A stretch of DNA of 21,727 nt from NCBI GenBank assembly GCA_042408355.1, contig JBHORD010000126.1:1-21727 (forward strand), written 5' to 3'. Shown in pieces: positions 8,179-16,789 of this stretch; the first letter of the stretch is position 1, and every line of letters starts with the position of its first letter. Origin of the DNA: Fen-1038 sp042408355 (GTDB lineage: Bacteria; Chloroflexota; Anaerolineae; Anaerolineales; Villigracilaceae). The position numbers and the translations under genes were made by a program. Below the pieces are notes generated by a model. It was not told where the DNA came from. It was given only the letters and a program-made list of their open reading frames with translations, and made no database searches.

Positions 8179-8205
8179 CGGGACACGGCTGTGCGCCGTG
8201 TCCCG
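8179..8205 (-). terminator. Strong hairpin downstream of the secreted-protein gene
   Basis: CGGGACACGGC (8179-8189) pairs perfectly with GCCGTGTCCCG (8195-8205) around a 5-base loop. It lies 18 bases beyond the stop codon of the 8224-8799 gene. The following bases on the minus strand are not T-rich (GCGCGTTTGT), so it may act as an imperfect terminator or as a 3'-end stabiliser. Confidence 0.55.
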
Positions 8206-8223
8206 TCATCGGTTCGAGCAAAT

Positions 8224-8799
8224 TTATCCGCCGCTCGGCGTCGCAGACGGAGCCAGGTTGGGCGAGTTGGCCTCGCGGAATGCCCGGATTGCCTGGCGCA
8301 AAGCCTTCAACGGAGGAATGACTGTTTGCCGAATATCTTTCAAGTCACTGCGCAAATCTTTGACGGTTTGAAGAGCCGCGGCCGGATCAGTGACATTGCC
8401 CGACGCGTCAAAACCTGCATGGGAGGCAATGACGCCCTGAGCGCTTTGATAAGTAGACTGCGCCTGCGTCAGCGCCGCTTCGAGCGCATTCAAGGCGGAT
8501 TGCAAAGCGGTGACATCTTTGCCTTCGGCTTTGGCTTTATCAATGAAATTTTCGAATCTCGTCAGACGCGGATTGGCGTTATCAAATAATTTGCCAAGCC
8601 GGTTATAAATTTTCTGTTCCCTCGCAAAGGCGCGCTGGAGGCGGTCCGCCGGTATCGTTGTCGTATTTGACGGAGTCGGCGTTCCAAGGTCGGATGGACC
8701 TGACGCATACGCGCTGGCAAGCGGAATCGAGACCAAACCCAGCGCGGCGATCAGCCCCGCCAACAAAGTCTTTTTGAACCACATTGTTATCGTTGACAT
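8224..8799 (-). CDS. Secreted helical protein of unknown function
   Basis: I do not recognise this 191-residue protein. It begins with a clear Sec signal peptide: a KK pair, a hydrophobic core at about 11-27 and a likely cleavage site after ASA near 30. The mature part starts with a short Thr/Pro/Ser-rich stretch and is then almost entirely Ala/Leu/Lys/Arg/Asp-rich. This predicts long amphipathic helices and perhaps a helical bundle (RLQRAFAREQKIYNRL and LKDIRQTVIPPLKALRQAIRAF). There is no C-terminal anchor and no cysteine. AAAGGAGG precedes the ATG with good spacing. A second ATG at residue 6 is possible. The gene stands alone between two hairpin or gap regions. A possible promoter lies in the 103-bp gap upstream (TTTACA, 15 bases, TATAAC), with poor spacing. 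Confidence 0.85.
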   Translation of the reverse strand: MSTITMWFKKTLLAGLIAALGLVSIPLASAYASGPSDLGTPTPSNTTTIPADRLQRAFAREQKIYNRLGKLFDNANPRLTRFENFIDKAKAEGKDVTALQSALNALEAALTQAQSTYQSAQGVIASHAGFDASGNVTDPAAALQTVKDLRSDLKDIRQTVIPPLKALRQAIRAFREANSPNLAPSATPSGG

Positions 8800-8902
8800 T
8801 CGAACCTCCTTTGTTCGATTTACAGCGGCGATTCTAGGAGTATGCGGTTATAGCAGTATGGCGGGGATGTAAAATTTTTGTAAACTCAAAAATCATCGCC
8901 GG

Positions 8903-11900
8903 TTACAACGAACGGGCAAATTCGGTTTTCGAATCGGCGGGATGTTTTCGATGAACCACCAGCATCGTCAAATCGTCGGAGGCGGGTTCGGAGCCGACGA
9001 ATTCATCCACCCGCGTTTCGACAGCATCGAGCAAAGATTCGGCCGAAGCCGCTTCGCATTGGAGGGCAGAGAGCAGGCGCGCTTCTCCAAACATTTCGCC
9101 GTCCGAGGAAAATGCCTCGGTCAATCCGTCGGTGTAAAGCAAAACGCTTTCCCCCGGCAAAAGTTGAATCGTCCGCTGGGTGATATTGTTGGGTACAAGC
9201 ACCCCCAGCGCAATGCCCGTTCGCGTCAACTTTTCGATTTGTCCATCGGCGCGCACCCATAGCGGAGGATTGTGGCCGGCGTTGGCATAAGTGAACTCGC
9301 CGGTGGTTTCATCCAGCACCGCATAAACCGCCGTGACAAACATTCCCTGACGCGTATCGGGAATCAGCAATTCATTGACGCGCCGCAATGCGTCGGCGGG
9401 AGAGGGGTTCTCGATAACGGCGGCCCGCATCAAGGTCCGCGTGAGCGCCATGAACAAAGCGGCGGGCATGCCTTTATCGGCCACATCCGCGATGAAGAGT
9501 CCCAATTTGTGATTCGGCAATTCGATCACATCGTAAAAATCGCCGCCGACCTGGCGCGCGGTCTTCCAGCGCGCCGCCAGTTCCCATTCGGGATGCTGAG
9601 GCAAATTTTCCGGGATGAATGTCTGCTGGATTTGACGCGCCAGTTGCACTTCAGTTTCGAGATGCTCGCGTTCCACCATTTCTTTTTGCAGGCGATCATT
9701 TTGAATCGCCAGCGCGGCTTGTTGAGCAATACCGTTGATGATGTCCAGCCGCCGCCCCCGGAAGCGTCGCCCGCCCTCCGCTTCCTCGACCAGTAAGACG
9801 CCAAACAAGTCAGCTTTGATGAGGAGCGGAACCGCGATCAACAATTTTTGGTCGAGGCGCAGAACTTCATCCGCGTGAATTACGGGGCGCAAGCGCGGCC
9901 ATTTTTCAGGCGTATCCTTTGGCTTGAGTCCATACGCCACAATTTGACCCTGTTTGCGCGCCGCATCGAGCATATGAAATTCATCCGGCGCAATTTCATG
10001 ATTCCAAAGGGCTTCCTTTGCCGCGCCGCTCAAGCCATACTCTTTTTTCGGAATGAAAACGGCGCGGCTCGAATCCCAAAGATAAAGCGCGGCACGCTCC
10101 ACGCCGACCAAAATCGGCATAATGCGGACGATCGTGCCGAGGATTTCATCCAAATCGCTCAGGCTCACGACCGCCTGTGCGACCTGCAGTAAAGCCGCCG
10201 AGGCGTATGCCTGTTCCTGCGCCGAATCATAAAGCCGCGCGTTTTCGATGGCGACCGCCGCATAACTTGCAAACGTGGCCGTCATAGCCTGCGCTTCATG
10301 ACCATAACGCCCCGGCTGATGATGAGCGAGGGAAATCAATCCAACCGGCTGGTCGCTGACGCGCAACGGCGCGGCCAGCGCAGAACACGTATTGTCAAAA
10401 CCGGCGGCTAAAGCCGAGGGGCCCATCGGATCGGATGGTTTGCGAATGACCGGCTCTTTCGCCAGCATGACCTGCCTCAGAGCAATATCGGCTTCCGGCG
10501 AGGAAAGCCGGATTTGCTCAATAGTTTCCGCATCGCCGCCATGCACTGCGGCAAGATACAGTTCGCCGTCGTTTAACAGCCAAATGGCGGAAACATCCAC
10601 CGGCAGGTTTTTTTCCAATTCAGTCAAAATCATTTCAAGCGCTTCATCCACGCCGATGTGTTCGGAAAGCAAACCGGCCACTTCGCGCAGGCTGTCCGCC
10701 ACCTGACGCCGCCACTGTTCGGAACGATAAAGGTCCGCATTGCGGATGGCGGCGGCGATCGTCCCGCCGACGGCTTCGAACAAAATCAAATCGTCTTCCG
10801 TGAATGCGTTCAAACGATCGGATTGAATGTCGAGCACGCCGAGGACGCGTTCGCCAAATAAAAGCGGAATGGTCAATTCGGAGCGCGTGTTCTTGGGCGG
10901 CAGGGGCGAAGGACGATAACGCGCGTCCCTGGTCACATCATTGGCGAGAACAGCCTTGCCTTCGCGCGCCACCCACGGAATGATGCCCTCGGAATCGTCC
11001 AGCGGAATGGTGTACCCTTCGAGCGCCTGACTCTTTTGGCCGCTGCCTGCCTCATATTCGATCAAACGGCGGTTCGGGTGAACGGTGAACAGATGAACAT
11101 AGGAATAATTGAATTTGCGGTGAATGAGCTCCGCCGCCTCAGCCATCAATTCATCGAGGTCAAGCGTTGACGTAACGCTTCTGCTGACCTCCGCCACAAG
11201 CGCCAGCTGTTCGGCGCGGCGATGGACATCGTTATACAGGCGCGCGCTTTCCACGGCGCGGGCGATATTATCCGCAAGCGCCTGCAGCAAGATCAAGTCG
11301 TTGGGATGAAAGGCATTAAAGCGGTCCGATTGAATATCCAAAACGCCGAGCACGCGGTCTTCCAGCTTGAGCGGGATGACGGCTTCGGAACGGGTTTCGG
11401 GCAGGCGTTCGATATAACGATAACGCGGATCCGCCCGAACGTCCGCGGTGACGATGCGCTCGCCGGTTGCCGCGACCTCGCCGATCAGCCCCTGTCCCAC
11501 TTCCACTTCAAAGCCAAGCAAATTTTTTTGGCGCCCCCTGGGCGCGGCGCTGGAACTGGCGCGGAACCGCAAATGGGTGGCGCCGGGTCTCAACGTAAAA
11601 ATGCCGACATAATAATAGTGAAATGTCCGTTGAATAAGTTCAGTGACGCGGCGGGCCAGTTCGTTAATGTCCAATACATTGGCAATCTGTTTGCTGACTT
11701 CGCCGACAAGATTCAATTGTCCCAGCCGGAAGCGCTCCACTTCGACGCGGTGCGAAGCGTACAATCCCACCGCAACGACGCTGGCAATGCTCTCCAGCAA
11801 TTCGAGTTCCTCCTTCGTGAAGTCGGGCCCCCGCGGGCGCGTGACCTGCAAAGCGCCGAGGATAAAACCCTGATCTTCAATCGGAATCGCGGCAAAGGTC

Positions 11901-12196
11901 TTTCTCGAATTCGATTTTTTCGGGGCGCGCCGGACAAACGGCTTGCGCGTTTTAATCACGCGCTGCATTCCCTCGAGCGGAGGGCGCGGCGGAAATTGCC
12001 TTTTTGAATCCCAATCCGGAAGACGGAACAGATTCTCGTGGAGCCAAACATCGACGCGGCCCGCGATCAACCGGCTCGTCATCGAAACGATCCGATCGCG
12101 CTGGGCAATCAAGGAAGCCGTACTGACCAGTTGTTCCCCCAAACTGGCTATTTCACGCCAGTCCGAAAAATCGGGAGAACGATTCTCGGCGCGCAT
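8903..12196 (-). CDS. RsbU-like PP2C (SpoIIE-type) phosphatase with five GAF-like domains
   Basis: This 1097-residue soluble protein has GAF-like units at roughly 15-150, 165-322, 335-490, 500-658 and 665-833. A helical linker with the sequence ETEVQLARQIQQTFIP follows, then a SpoIIE/RsbU-type PP2C domain (about 870-1085). The phosphatase metal motifs are present: VGGDFYD (883-889), ADVADKGM (903-910), YTDGLTEAF (1021-1029) and DDLTML near the end. RsbU-type enzymes dephosphorylate an STAS anti-sigma antagonist, and the two genes just upstream encode an STAS antagonist and an RsbW-like kinase. GAF2 and GAF3 closely resemble each other (both have VLGVLDIQSDR), suggesting internal duplication. 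GAF ligands are unknown. The ATG lies one base after the RsbW stop codon. No membrane segment is present. Confidence 0.95.
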   Translation of the reverse strand: MRAENRSPDFSDWREIASLGEQLVSTASLIAQRDRIVSMTSRLIAGRVDVWLHENLFRLPDWDSKRQFPPRPPLEGMQRVIKTRKPFVRRAPKKSNSRKTFAAIPIEDQGFILGALQVTRPRGPDFTKEELELLESIASVVAVGLYASHRVEVERFRLGQLNLVGEVSKQIANVLDINELARRVTELIQRTFHYYYVGIFTLRPGATHLRFRASSSAAPRGRQKNLLGFEVEVGQGLIGEVAATGERIVTADVRADPRYRYIERLPETRSEAVIPLKLEDRVLGVLDIQSDRFNAFHPNDLILLQALADNIARAVESARLYNDVHRRAEQLALVAEVSRSVTSTLDLDELMAEAAELIHRKFNYSYVHLFTVHPNRRLIEYEAGSGQKSQALEGYTIPLDDSEGIIPWVAREGKAVLANDVTRDARYRPSPLPPKNTRSELTIPLLFGERVLGVLDIQSDRLNAFTEDDLILFEAVGGTIAAAIRNADLYRSEQWRRQVADSLREVAGLLSEHIGVDEALEMILTELEKNLPVDVSAIWLLNDGELYLAAVHGGDAETIEQIRLSSPEADIALRQVMLAKEPVIRKPSDPMGPSALAAGFDNTCSALAAPLRVSDQPVGLISLAHHQPGRYGHEAQAMTATFASYAAVAIENARLYDSAQEQAYASAALLQVAQAVVSLSDLDEILGTIVRIMPILVGVERAALYLWDSSRAVFIPKKEYGLSGAAKEALWNHEIAPDEFHMLDAARKQGQIVAYGLKPKDTPEKWPRLRPVIHADEVLRLDQKLLIAVPLLIKADLFGVLLVEEAEGGRRFRGRRLDIINGIAQQAALAIQNDRLQKEMVEREHLETEVQLARQIQQTFIPENLPQHPEWELAARWKTARQVGGDFYDVIELPNHKLGLFIADVADKGMPAALFMALTRTLMRAAVIENPSPADALRRVNELLIPDTRQGMFVTAVYAVLDETTGEFTYANAGHNPPLWVRADGQIEKLTRTGIALGVLVPNNITQRTIQLLPGESVLLYTDGLTEAFSSDGEMFGEARLLSALQCEAASAESLLDAVETRVDEFVGSEPASDDLTMLVVHRKHPADSKTEFARSL

Positions 12197-12197
12197 G

Positions 12198-12605
12198 TTA
12201 AACCTTTCGCTTGATAAGAGTCAGGCGATTCCCCGCCTCTGTGACTTCATATCGAACTTCATCCATCAACTTCCGCATCAAATAAATACCAAGGCCGCCT
12301 ATTTTGCGATCCGAAAGGTCGGCCTTCAAATCGGGCAGCGGCACCTTGGACGGATCAAACGGTTCGCCGTGATCAAGAACAGTAATGATCAGGCGGTCCT
12401 TTTCGAAATCACAGCTCAGTTCAAACGTCGCGTTGGAATAACCTGCATACGCGTGTTCGATGACGTTCGACGCCGCCTCGTCGGCGGCAAGCTGGATGGA
12501 ATAAATGTCCTTCTCCGAGAATCCGGCGCGGCGCGCAATTTCTCCGACAAATTCACGAATCTCATCGAGATAATTGAAATCGGCTGGAAACGTCAATAAT
12601 GGCAT
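12198..12605 (-). CDS. RsbW/SpoIIAB-like anti-sigma factor serine kinase
   Basis: A 135-residue GHKL ATPase. The N box LAADEAASNVIEHAY (E43, N47), the G1 motif DHGEPFDP (D78, G80) and the G2 motif GGLGIYLMRKL (103-113) are intact, so kinase activity on an STAS partner is expected. I chose the ATG at 12605 (MPLLTFPADF). An upstream in-frame TTG at 12653 would put a strong hairpin inside the coding region and add an Arg-rich tail not typical of the family. The gene lies between the STAS antagonist and the PP2C phosphatase. The cognate sigma factor, or other output protein, is not in this window. Confidence 0.92.
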   Translation of the reverse strand: MPLLTFPADFNYLDEIREFVGEIARRAGFSEKDIYSIQLAADEAASNVIEHAYAGYSNATFELSCDFEKDRLIITVLDHGEPFDPSKVPLPDLKADLSDRKIGGLGIYLMRKLMDEVRYEVTEAGNRLTLIKRKV

Positions 12606-12616
12606 GACAATTGAAA

Positions 12617-12643
12617 GCCGCCTCACCCGCGATCTGAGGCGGC
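12617..12643 (-). other. GC-rich hairpin between the STAS and RsbW-like genes
   Basis: GCCGCCTCA (12635-12643, read on the minus strand) pairs perfectly with TGAGGCGGC (12617-12625) around a 9-base loop. TTTCAATTG follows, and the RsbW-like ATG lies 11 bases after the stem. The only GAGG near that start is in the 3' arm. The hairpin could attenuate transcription or limit translation and so set the antagonist to kinase ratio. Confidence 0.6.
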
Positions 12644-12674
12644 CTCCCTTCAATAAGCAACCTGACCCATGTTG

Positions 12675-13010
12675 TTAAAAACTGCCCACCGCCTCGAGCG
12701 GATCCTTGAACGTTTTGAACAACTCTGTAAAACCGGCGAGATCGAGGGCTTCCCGAATCCGTTCCGGCACCGAGGCCAGAAAGACCTCGCCGCGGTTGTA
12801 ACGTTTGCAATTGCGTTGGGCCGCCAGCAAAGCGCGAAAACCAGCACTGGACATGTATTCCAGGGCGCTCATATCAATCACCAGCTTGTAAACGCCTTTA
12901 TCGAAATTGGATTCCAGAGCCTGGGTGAATTGCGGCGCCGTGGAACTATCCACCCGGCCGCTGACCTTGATGAGATTGCAGTGCTTGAATTCCTTGGTGC
13001 TGATATCCAT
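12675..13010 (-). CDS. RsbV/SpoIIAA-like STAS anti-sigma factor antagonist
   Basis: A 111-residue single STAS domain. The signature LVIDMSALEYMSSAGFRALL places the likely phosphorylated serine at S55 (aligned with Ser56 of Bacillus RsbV). The unphosphorylated form would bind the RsbW-like kinase and free its target; the downstream PP2C phosphatase would remove the phosphate. I chose the ATG at 13010, because AGGAGG lies six bases before it. The ATG two codons earlier directly abuts the AGGAGG and is unlikely. The C-terminal RIREALDLAGFTELFKTF is usual for the family. It is the first gene of the antagonist-kinase-phosphatase operon. Confidence 0.93.
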   Translation of the reverse strand: MDISTKEFKHCNLIKVSGRVDSSTAPQFTQALESNFDKGVYKLVIDMSALEYMSSAGFRALLAAQRNCKRYNRGEVFLASVPERIREALDLAGFTELFKTFKDPLEAVGSF

Positions 13011-13053
13011 GCTCATCCTCCTGTAAATGATCTGGCGTACCTGACGAGGCGAA

Positions 13054-13095
13054 ATTATATCATGAGACTTTCCATCAACGACAAAATGCTATACT
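13054..13095. promoter_or_regulatory. Divergent promoter region (Rsb operon left, kinase operon right)
   Basis: On the minus strand a perfect TATAAT (13054-13059) lies about 45 bases before the STAS gene start. The best -35-like box is TTGTCG (13079-13084), at a long 19-base spacing. On the plus strand TATACT (13090-13095) lies 27 bases before the GTG chosen for the first kinase, without a clear -35 box. The two promoters share roughly 100 bp, so one regulator bound here could affect both operons. Confidence 0.5.
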
Positions 13096-13121
13096 TGCTT
13101 TATGGAGCGTGGAGGCGTGTT

Positions 13122-14504
13122 GTGAAGATCAGAGATGTAAATACGCGGCTTGAGGAGGCGCTGCGGAGAATGATTGATATATGGGTCGGGCCGTTTGCCG
13201 AGGTTAAAGATCCAATCGTATTCCGCAAAATACAATTCCTGGCGGCTCTGACATGGCTGGTCGCATTCTTCTCTTTGGCGGGCATTTTTTTCGGTCCGCT
13301 GGTGCAACCCGAAGCCACGCCGGCGTTCTATCGGTTTTTGGGCGGCTTATTCTTCGTTTCGCTTTGCATGTATTTTCTGAGCCGCACCCGCTGGTTCCGT
13401 GTCTCATTGGGTTTGGCAATCGCAGGGACGGTCGTCATTCCGTTTGTTGTGTTATTCAGCCAGAGGAGATATGAACCGGCAAATACATTCTCCATTTTGA
13501 TATGGCTGATTTTGAGTTTCCTCCTGGCGGTCTCGCTGTTGACCCTGCGTTCAGCCATTCTCTTGATCGCCTGTGTCATCGGCGGCGTCCTTCTCCTGCC
13601 GCTTGCGATTTCACAAATTACATACACAGATCTTTTACCATTGGCGGGCTTCCTCTCGACCGCTGCGACGCTGATCATCAGCAACATTATCTATCGCGAA
13701 AAAGTCGAAGCAGACCGACAGCGGGAAATTCTTGCTGAGAAAGAAGCGTCCGAGGCGATGAAAGCCGAACAGGCGCGCTTAATCCACGAGTTGGAAGCCA
13801 AAAACGAGGAATTGGAACGATTCACATATACCGTTTCGCACGATCTGAAATCGCCGCTGATTACGATTCGCGGCTTCCTTGGGTTCCTCGAACGGGATAT
13901 AGCAGCGAACAATAAGGCCCGCCTCACAGCCGATTTACAACGCATCACCGATGCGACCGAAAAAATGCGGCGTTTGCTCGAAGATCTGCTGAACCTTTCG
14001 CGCGTTGGACGCATCATCATGCCCGCCGAGGACGTTCCGTTCGATTTAATTGTGAACGACGCGGCGGAACGGGCGGGAGGGCGAATCCGTCAGCGGGGAG
14101 TTTATGTCAAGATAGCGGAAAGCCTGCCGGTGGTCCGCGTGGATCGTGAACGCATTATCGAAGTGGTTCAAAATCTATTGGATAACGCCGTCAAGTTTAT
14201 GGGAGATCAGCCCAATCCAGTCGTTGAGATTGGCACGCGCGGGTTTGACAAATCAGGCATGGCGGTGTTGTATGTGCGCGATAACGGCATCGGTATAGAC
14301 CCGCAATATCATGAGCGCATCTTCGGTCTGTTCGATAAACTCGACCCCGGCAGTGAAGGAACGGGCATTGGGCTGGCGCTGGTTAAACGCATCATCGAAG
14401 TTCATGGCGGGAAAATCTGGGTCGAGTCGGACGGCTCGAAAAGCGGTTCCGTTTTTGTATTCACTCTGCCGGTGGCGGCAAAACAAAAAAAGGAAAATAA
14501 ATAA
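13122..14504 (+). CDS. Membrane histidine kinase, six TM helices with phytochrome-type HisKA core
   Basis: From the GTG at 13122 the protein has 460 residues. GGAGG lies six bases before this codon. In-frame ATGs at 13062 and 13086 lie at or before the predicted promoter, and a longer open frame reaching back to 12669 would overlap the STAS gene antisense. Six hydrophobic helices (about 38-190) form an unfamiliar membrane input domain. A helical linker leads to H240 in FTYTVSHDLKSPL, the HisKA subtype common in phytochrome-like kinases. The ATPase domain has NLLDNAVKF, RDNGIGI, FGLFDKL and GTGIGLAL. The next kinase gene follows directly after its stop, and a receiver-only partner is encoded just beyond. 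The signal is unknown. Confidence 0.9.
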   Translation: MKIRDVNTRLEEALRRMIDIWVGPFAEVKDPIVFRKIQFLAALTWLVAFFSLAGIFFGPLVQPEATPAFYRFLGGLFFVSLCMYFLSRTRWFRVSLGLAIAGTVVIPFVVLFSQRRYEPANTFSILIWLILSFLLAVSLLTLRSAILLIACVIGGVLLLPLAISQITYTDLLPLAGFLSTAATLIISNIIYREKVEADRQREILAEKEASEAMKAEQARLIHELEAKNEELERFTYTVSHDLKSPLITIRGFLGFLERDIAANNKARLTADLQRITDATEKMRRLLEDLLNLSRVGRIIMPAEDVPFDLIVNDAAERAGGRIRQRGVYVKIAESLPVVRVDRERIIEVVQNLLDNAVKFMGDQPNPVVEIGTRGFDKSGMAVLYVRDNGIGIDPQYHERIFGLFDKLDPGSEGTGIGLALVKRIIEVHGGKIWVESDGSKSGSVFVFTLPVAAKQKKENK

Positions 14505-16724
14505 ATGCTCCACTCCATTTGCAGATTCTTTTCTCCGCCGGTATTTGAAAACGATGAAGAGAGTCTCAAAACAAGGCATTTGACCCTTATTGCCAACATA
14601 ATTCTCCTCGCCGCGCTCTTCTATACGATCCTGATACCGGTTTTTGCGCCGCGGTTGACGCCGCGCATAAGACTGGCCATCCCCATCTATCCGGTCATTC
14701 TGGCAGTGTACTGGCTTATCTATAAACAAAAGACTCGAGCCGCCAGCCTTCTGCTGGTAACCGGAACATGGCTGGTTCTGTTCATGGCAGATGCGTGGAA
14801 CGGAGGCACACAGGCGCCCGCTTTTGCAGGCAATGTAATCATCATCTTATCTGCGGCAGTGCTGATTGATTATTCGACCGCCATGGTGTTTGCGGCGCTA
14901 AGCGCCGTCAGCGGTCTTTTGATAATTTGGGCGCAATCGCTGGGATATGTGCCTTATGCCTCCCAGCCGCCCAACACGCCGTTTTTAAATTGGCTGGCGG
15001 AGGTCATCTATTTTGCGGTCGCCGCCGCGCTGATGTACATGGCAACCGAGCAAGTCCGCTTTGCGCTTCAGCGCGCCCAGTCCGAACTGAGGGTGCGTCG
15101 TAAAATCGAGATTGAGCTCAAAGAGCAAAGAGATTCTGCAATTCAAGTGATGAACGAATTGGGCCAGGGCCTTGCCCTTACAGACAGGAATTCAAAATAT
15201 CAGTATGTGAATTCCGCGTTTGCTCGAATTCTCCATTACGATCCATCGTTTTTGATTGGCAAGTCGCTGCACGATTTTGTCCTGGCGGAGGATCTTCCAA
15301 TTTTAGACCGCGCACTCCAGCCGCGCAGGCAGGGACAAACCGCCGCGTACGAAGTGCGCCACATTACATCCACCGGCGACATTGTTCACGTGTCAATCAC
15401 GGGGGTGCCGCGCATACAAAACGGTCAACAGGAGGGAACCGTAATCGTCGCCACCGATTTAACGGAACGGAAGCGAATCGAAAACGAGCAAAATGAATTG
15501 CTGAAAAAAATGAATCGCAGGAACACCCAACTCCATACTGCGGCGGAGGTTTCCCGCGCCGCCTCCTCAATCCTGGATTTGGATACGCTCATGCCCGCCG
15601 TGGTCGAATTGATCCGCGAGCGTTTCAATTACTATTACGTGGGTCTATTCCTGGTGGACAGCAACAACACCGCCGTCCTGCGCGCCGCAACCGGAGAAAT
15701 GGGGAAAAAGATGCTGGCGCTGGGACATGTCCTCGACGTCAGCGAATCATCCATGATCGGATGGTGCATTGTACACGGCGAACCCCGCATCGCACTCGAT
15801 GTTGGGAAGGATGCCGTTCGATTCAAGAATCCTTTTCTTCCGCTGACGCGTTCCGAGGCGGCGCTTCCGCTGATCTCACGCGGCAACGTAATCGGAGCCA
15901 TGACCATTCAGTCCTCGGAGCCAGCCGCTTTTTCGGACGACGACATCACCGTTCTTCAAACCATGATGGAACAGGTGGCAAACGCCATCGAAAACGCGCG
16001 TCTGCTTACAGAGCGCGCCGCGTTGATCAAGGAGCTCGAATCGCGCAATCTGGAACTCGAACGATTTACATACACGGTTTCACACGATCTGCGGTCGCCC
16101 TTGATCACAATGCGCGGCTTCGCCGGCTTCTTAACCAGGGACGCCGAATCTGGCAACACGGAACTTCTGCAAAAGGATGTAAACCGCATTATTGACGCCA
16201 CAGAAAAAATGCAGCGGCTCCTCAACGAATTGCTTGAGCTGTCGCGCGTGGGCCGGATCATGAATCCAACCCAGGATATTCCCTTCCATTCCATTGTGGA
16301 GGAAGCGCTTGAGCGCGTGCGCGGCCAATTGGAGAAATACGGCGTCCGCGTAAAAGTTCAGGAAAATCTGCCGGTTGTCCGCGGCGACCCGACCCGTTTG
16401 ATCGAGGTCGTCCAGAATCTGGTTGACAACGCCGCAAAATTCATGGGCGATCAGCCGCAGCCCGTGATCGAAATTGGAATATCCGGCACAGAACCGGACG
16501 GGTTTGCGGTATTTTTCGTGCGCGACAACGGGATTGGCATCGAGCCAAAATTCCATGAGCGCATATTCGGCCTGTTTAATAAGCTCAACCCCGATAGCGA
16601 GGGAACCGGCGTGGGGCTGGCGCTTGTAAAACGAATCGTCGAAGTTCATGGCGGAAAAATCCGAGTCGAGTCTACAGGTAAAGGAGGCACGACTTTTTAT
16701 TTCTCATTGCCGTTGAAAACCTAA
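14505..16724 (+). CDS. Membrane histidine kinase with PAS and GAF sensor domains
   Basis: This 739-residue protein has about six hydrophobic helices (27-183). A PAS domain follows (about 208-322, ending in VIVATDLTERKR), then a GAF domain (about 345-505), a HisKA domain with H527 in FTYTVSHDLRSPL, and an ATPase domain to the end (NLVDNAAKF, RDNGIGI, FGLFNKL, GTGVGLAL). Its ATG follows the stop of the preceding kinase with no gap. The two kinase cores are extensively identical over about 220 residues, including the unusual KFMGDQP stretch, which points to tandem duplication followed by gain or loss of the PAS-GAF insert. The GAF segment resembles those of the nearby PP2C phosphatase (FNYYYVGLF). 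Ligands are unknown. Confidence 0.93.
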   Translation: MLHSICRFFSPPVFENDEESLKTRHLTLIANIILLAALFYTILIPVFAPRLTPRIRLAIPIYPVILAVYWLIYKQKTRAASLLLVTGTWLVLFMADAWNGGTQAPAFAGNVIIILSAAVLIDYSTAMVFAALSAVSGLLIIWAQSLGYVPYASQPPNTPFLNWLAEVIYFAVAAALMYMATEQVRFALQRAQSELRVRRKIEIELKEQRDSAIQVMNELGQGLALTDRNSKYQYVNSAFARILHYDPSFLIGKSLHDFVLAEDLPILDRALQPRRQGQTAAYEVRHITSTGDIVHVSITGVPRIQNGQQEGTVIVATDLTERKRIENEQNELLKKMNRRNTQLHTAAEVSRAASSILDLDTLMPAVVELIRERFNYYYVGLFLVDSNNTAVLRAATGEMGKKMLALGHVLDVSESSMIGWCIVHGEPRIALDVGKDAVRFKNPFLPLTRSEAALPLISRGNVIGAMTIQSSEPAAFSDDDITVLQTMMEQVANAIENARLLTERAALIKELESRNLELERFTYTVSHDLRSPLITMRGFAGFLTRDAESGNTELLQKDVNRIIDATEKMQRLLNELLELSRVGRIMNPTQDIPFHSIVEEALERVRGQLEKYGVRVKVQENLPVVRGDPTRLIEVVQNLVDNAAKFMGDQPQPVIEIGISGTEPDGFAVFFVRDNGIGIEPKFHERIFGLFNKLNPDSEGTGVGLALVKRIVEVHGGKIRVESTGKGGTTFYFSLPLKT

Positions 16725-16729
16725 AAAGT

Positions 16730-16759
16730 TTGGCCTCATTCGCACTTTGGGATTACAAT
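16730..16759 (+). promoter_or_regulatory. Possible promoter for the single-domain response regulator
   Basis: TTGGCC (16730-16735) and TACAAT (16754-16759) are separated by 18 bases. The predicted start, near 16766, is about 24 bases before the chosen ATG. This would let the regulator be expressed independently of the upstream kinases, although read-through is also likely. Confidence 0.4.
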
Positions 16760-16789
16760 GAATTTATGACTTTATTGAGGGAGCGGCGT

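Noticed and set aside
12606..12653. Upstream TTG start for the RsbW-like kinase
   Set aside because: It would translate through the 9-bp GC-rich hairpin and add an Arg-rich 16-residue tail not expected in the family; the ATG at 12605 gives a standard length.
13062..13088. ATGs at 13062 and 13086 as starts of the first plus-strand kinase
   Set aside because: Both lie at or upstream of the TATACT promoter-like box and neither has a ribosome-binding site; the GTG at 13122 does.
12669..13121. N-terminal extension of the first plus-strand kinase back to 12669 (about 150 extra residues)
   Set aside because: It runs antisense through the whole STAS gene, which has a strong family signature and AGGAGG. 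The extension lacks domain features, and a GTG with GGAGG at correct spacing lies at 13122.
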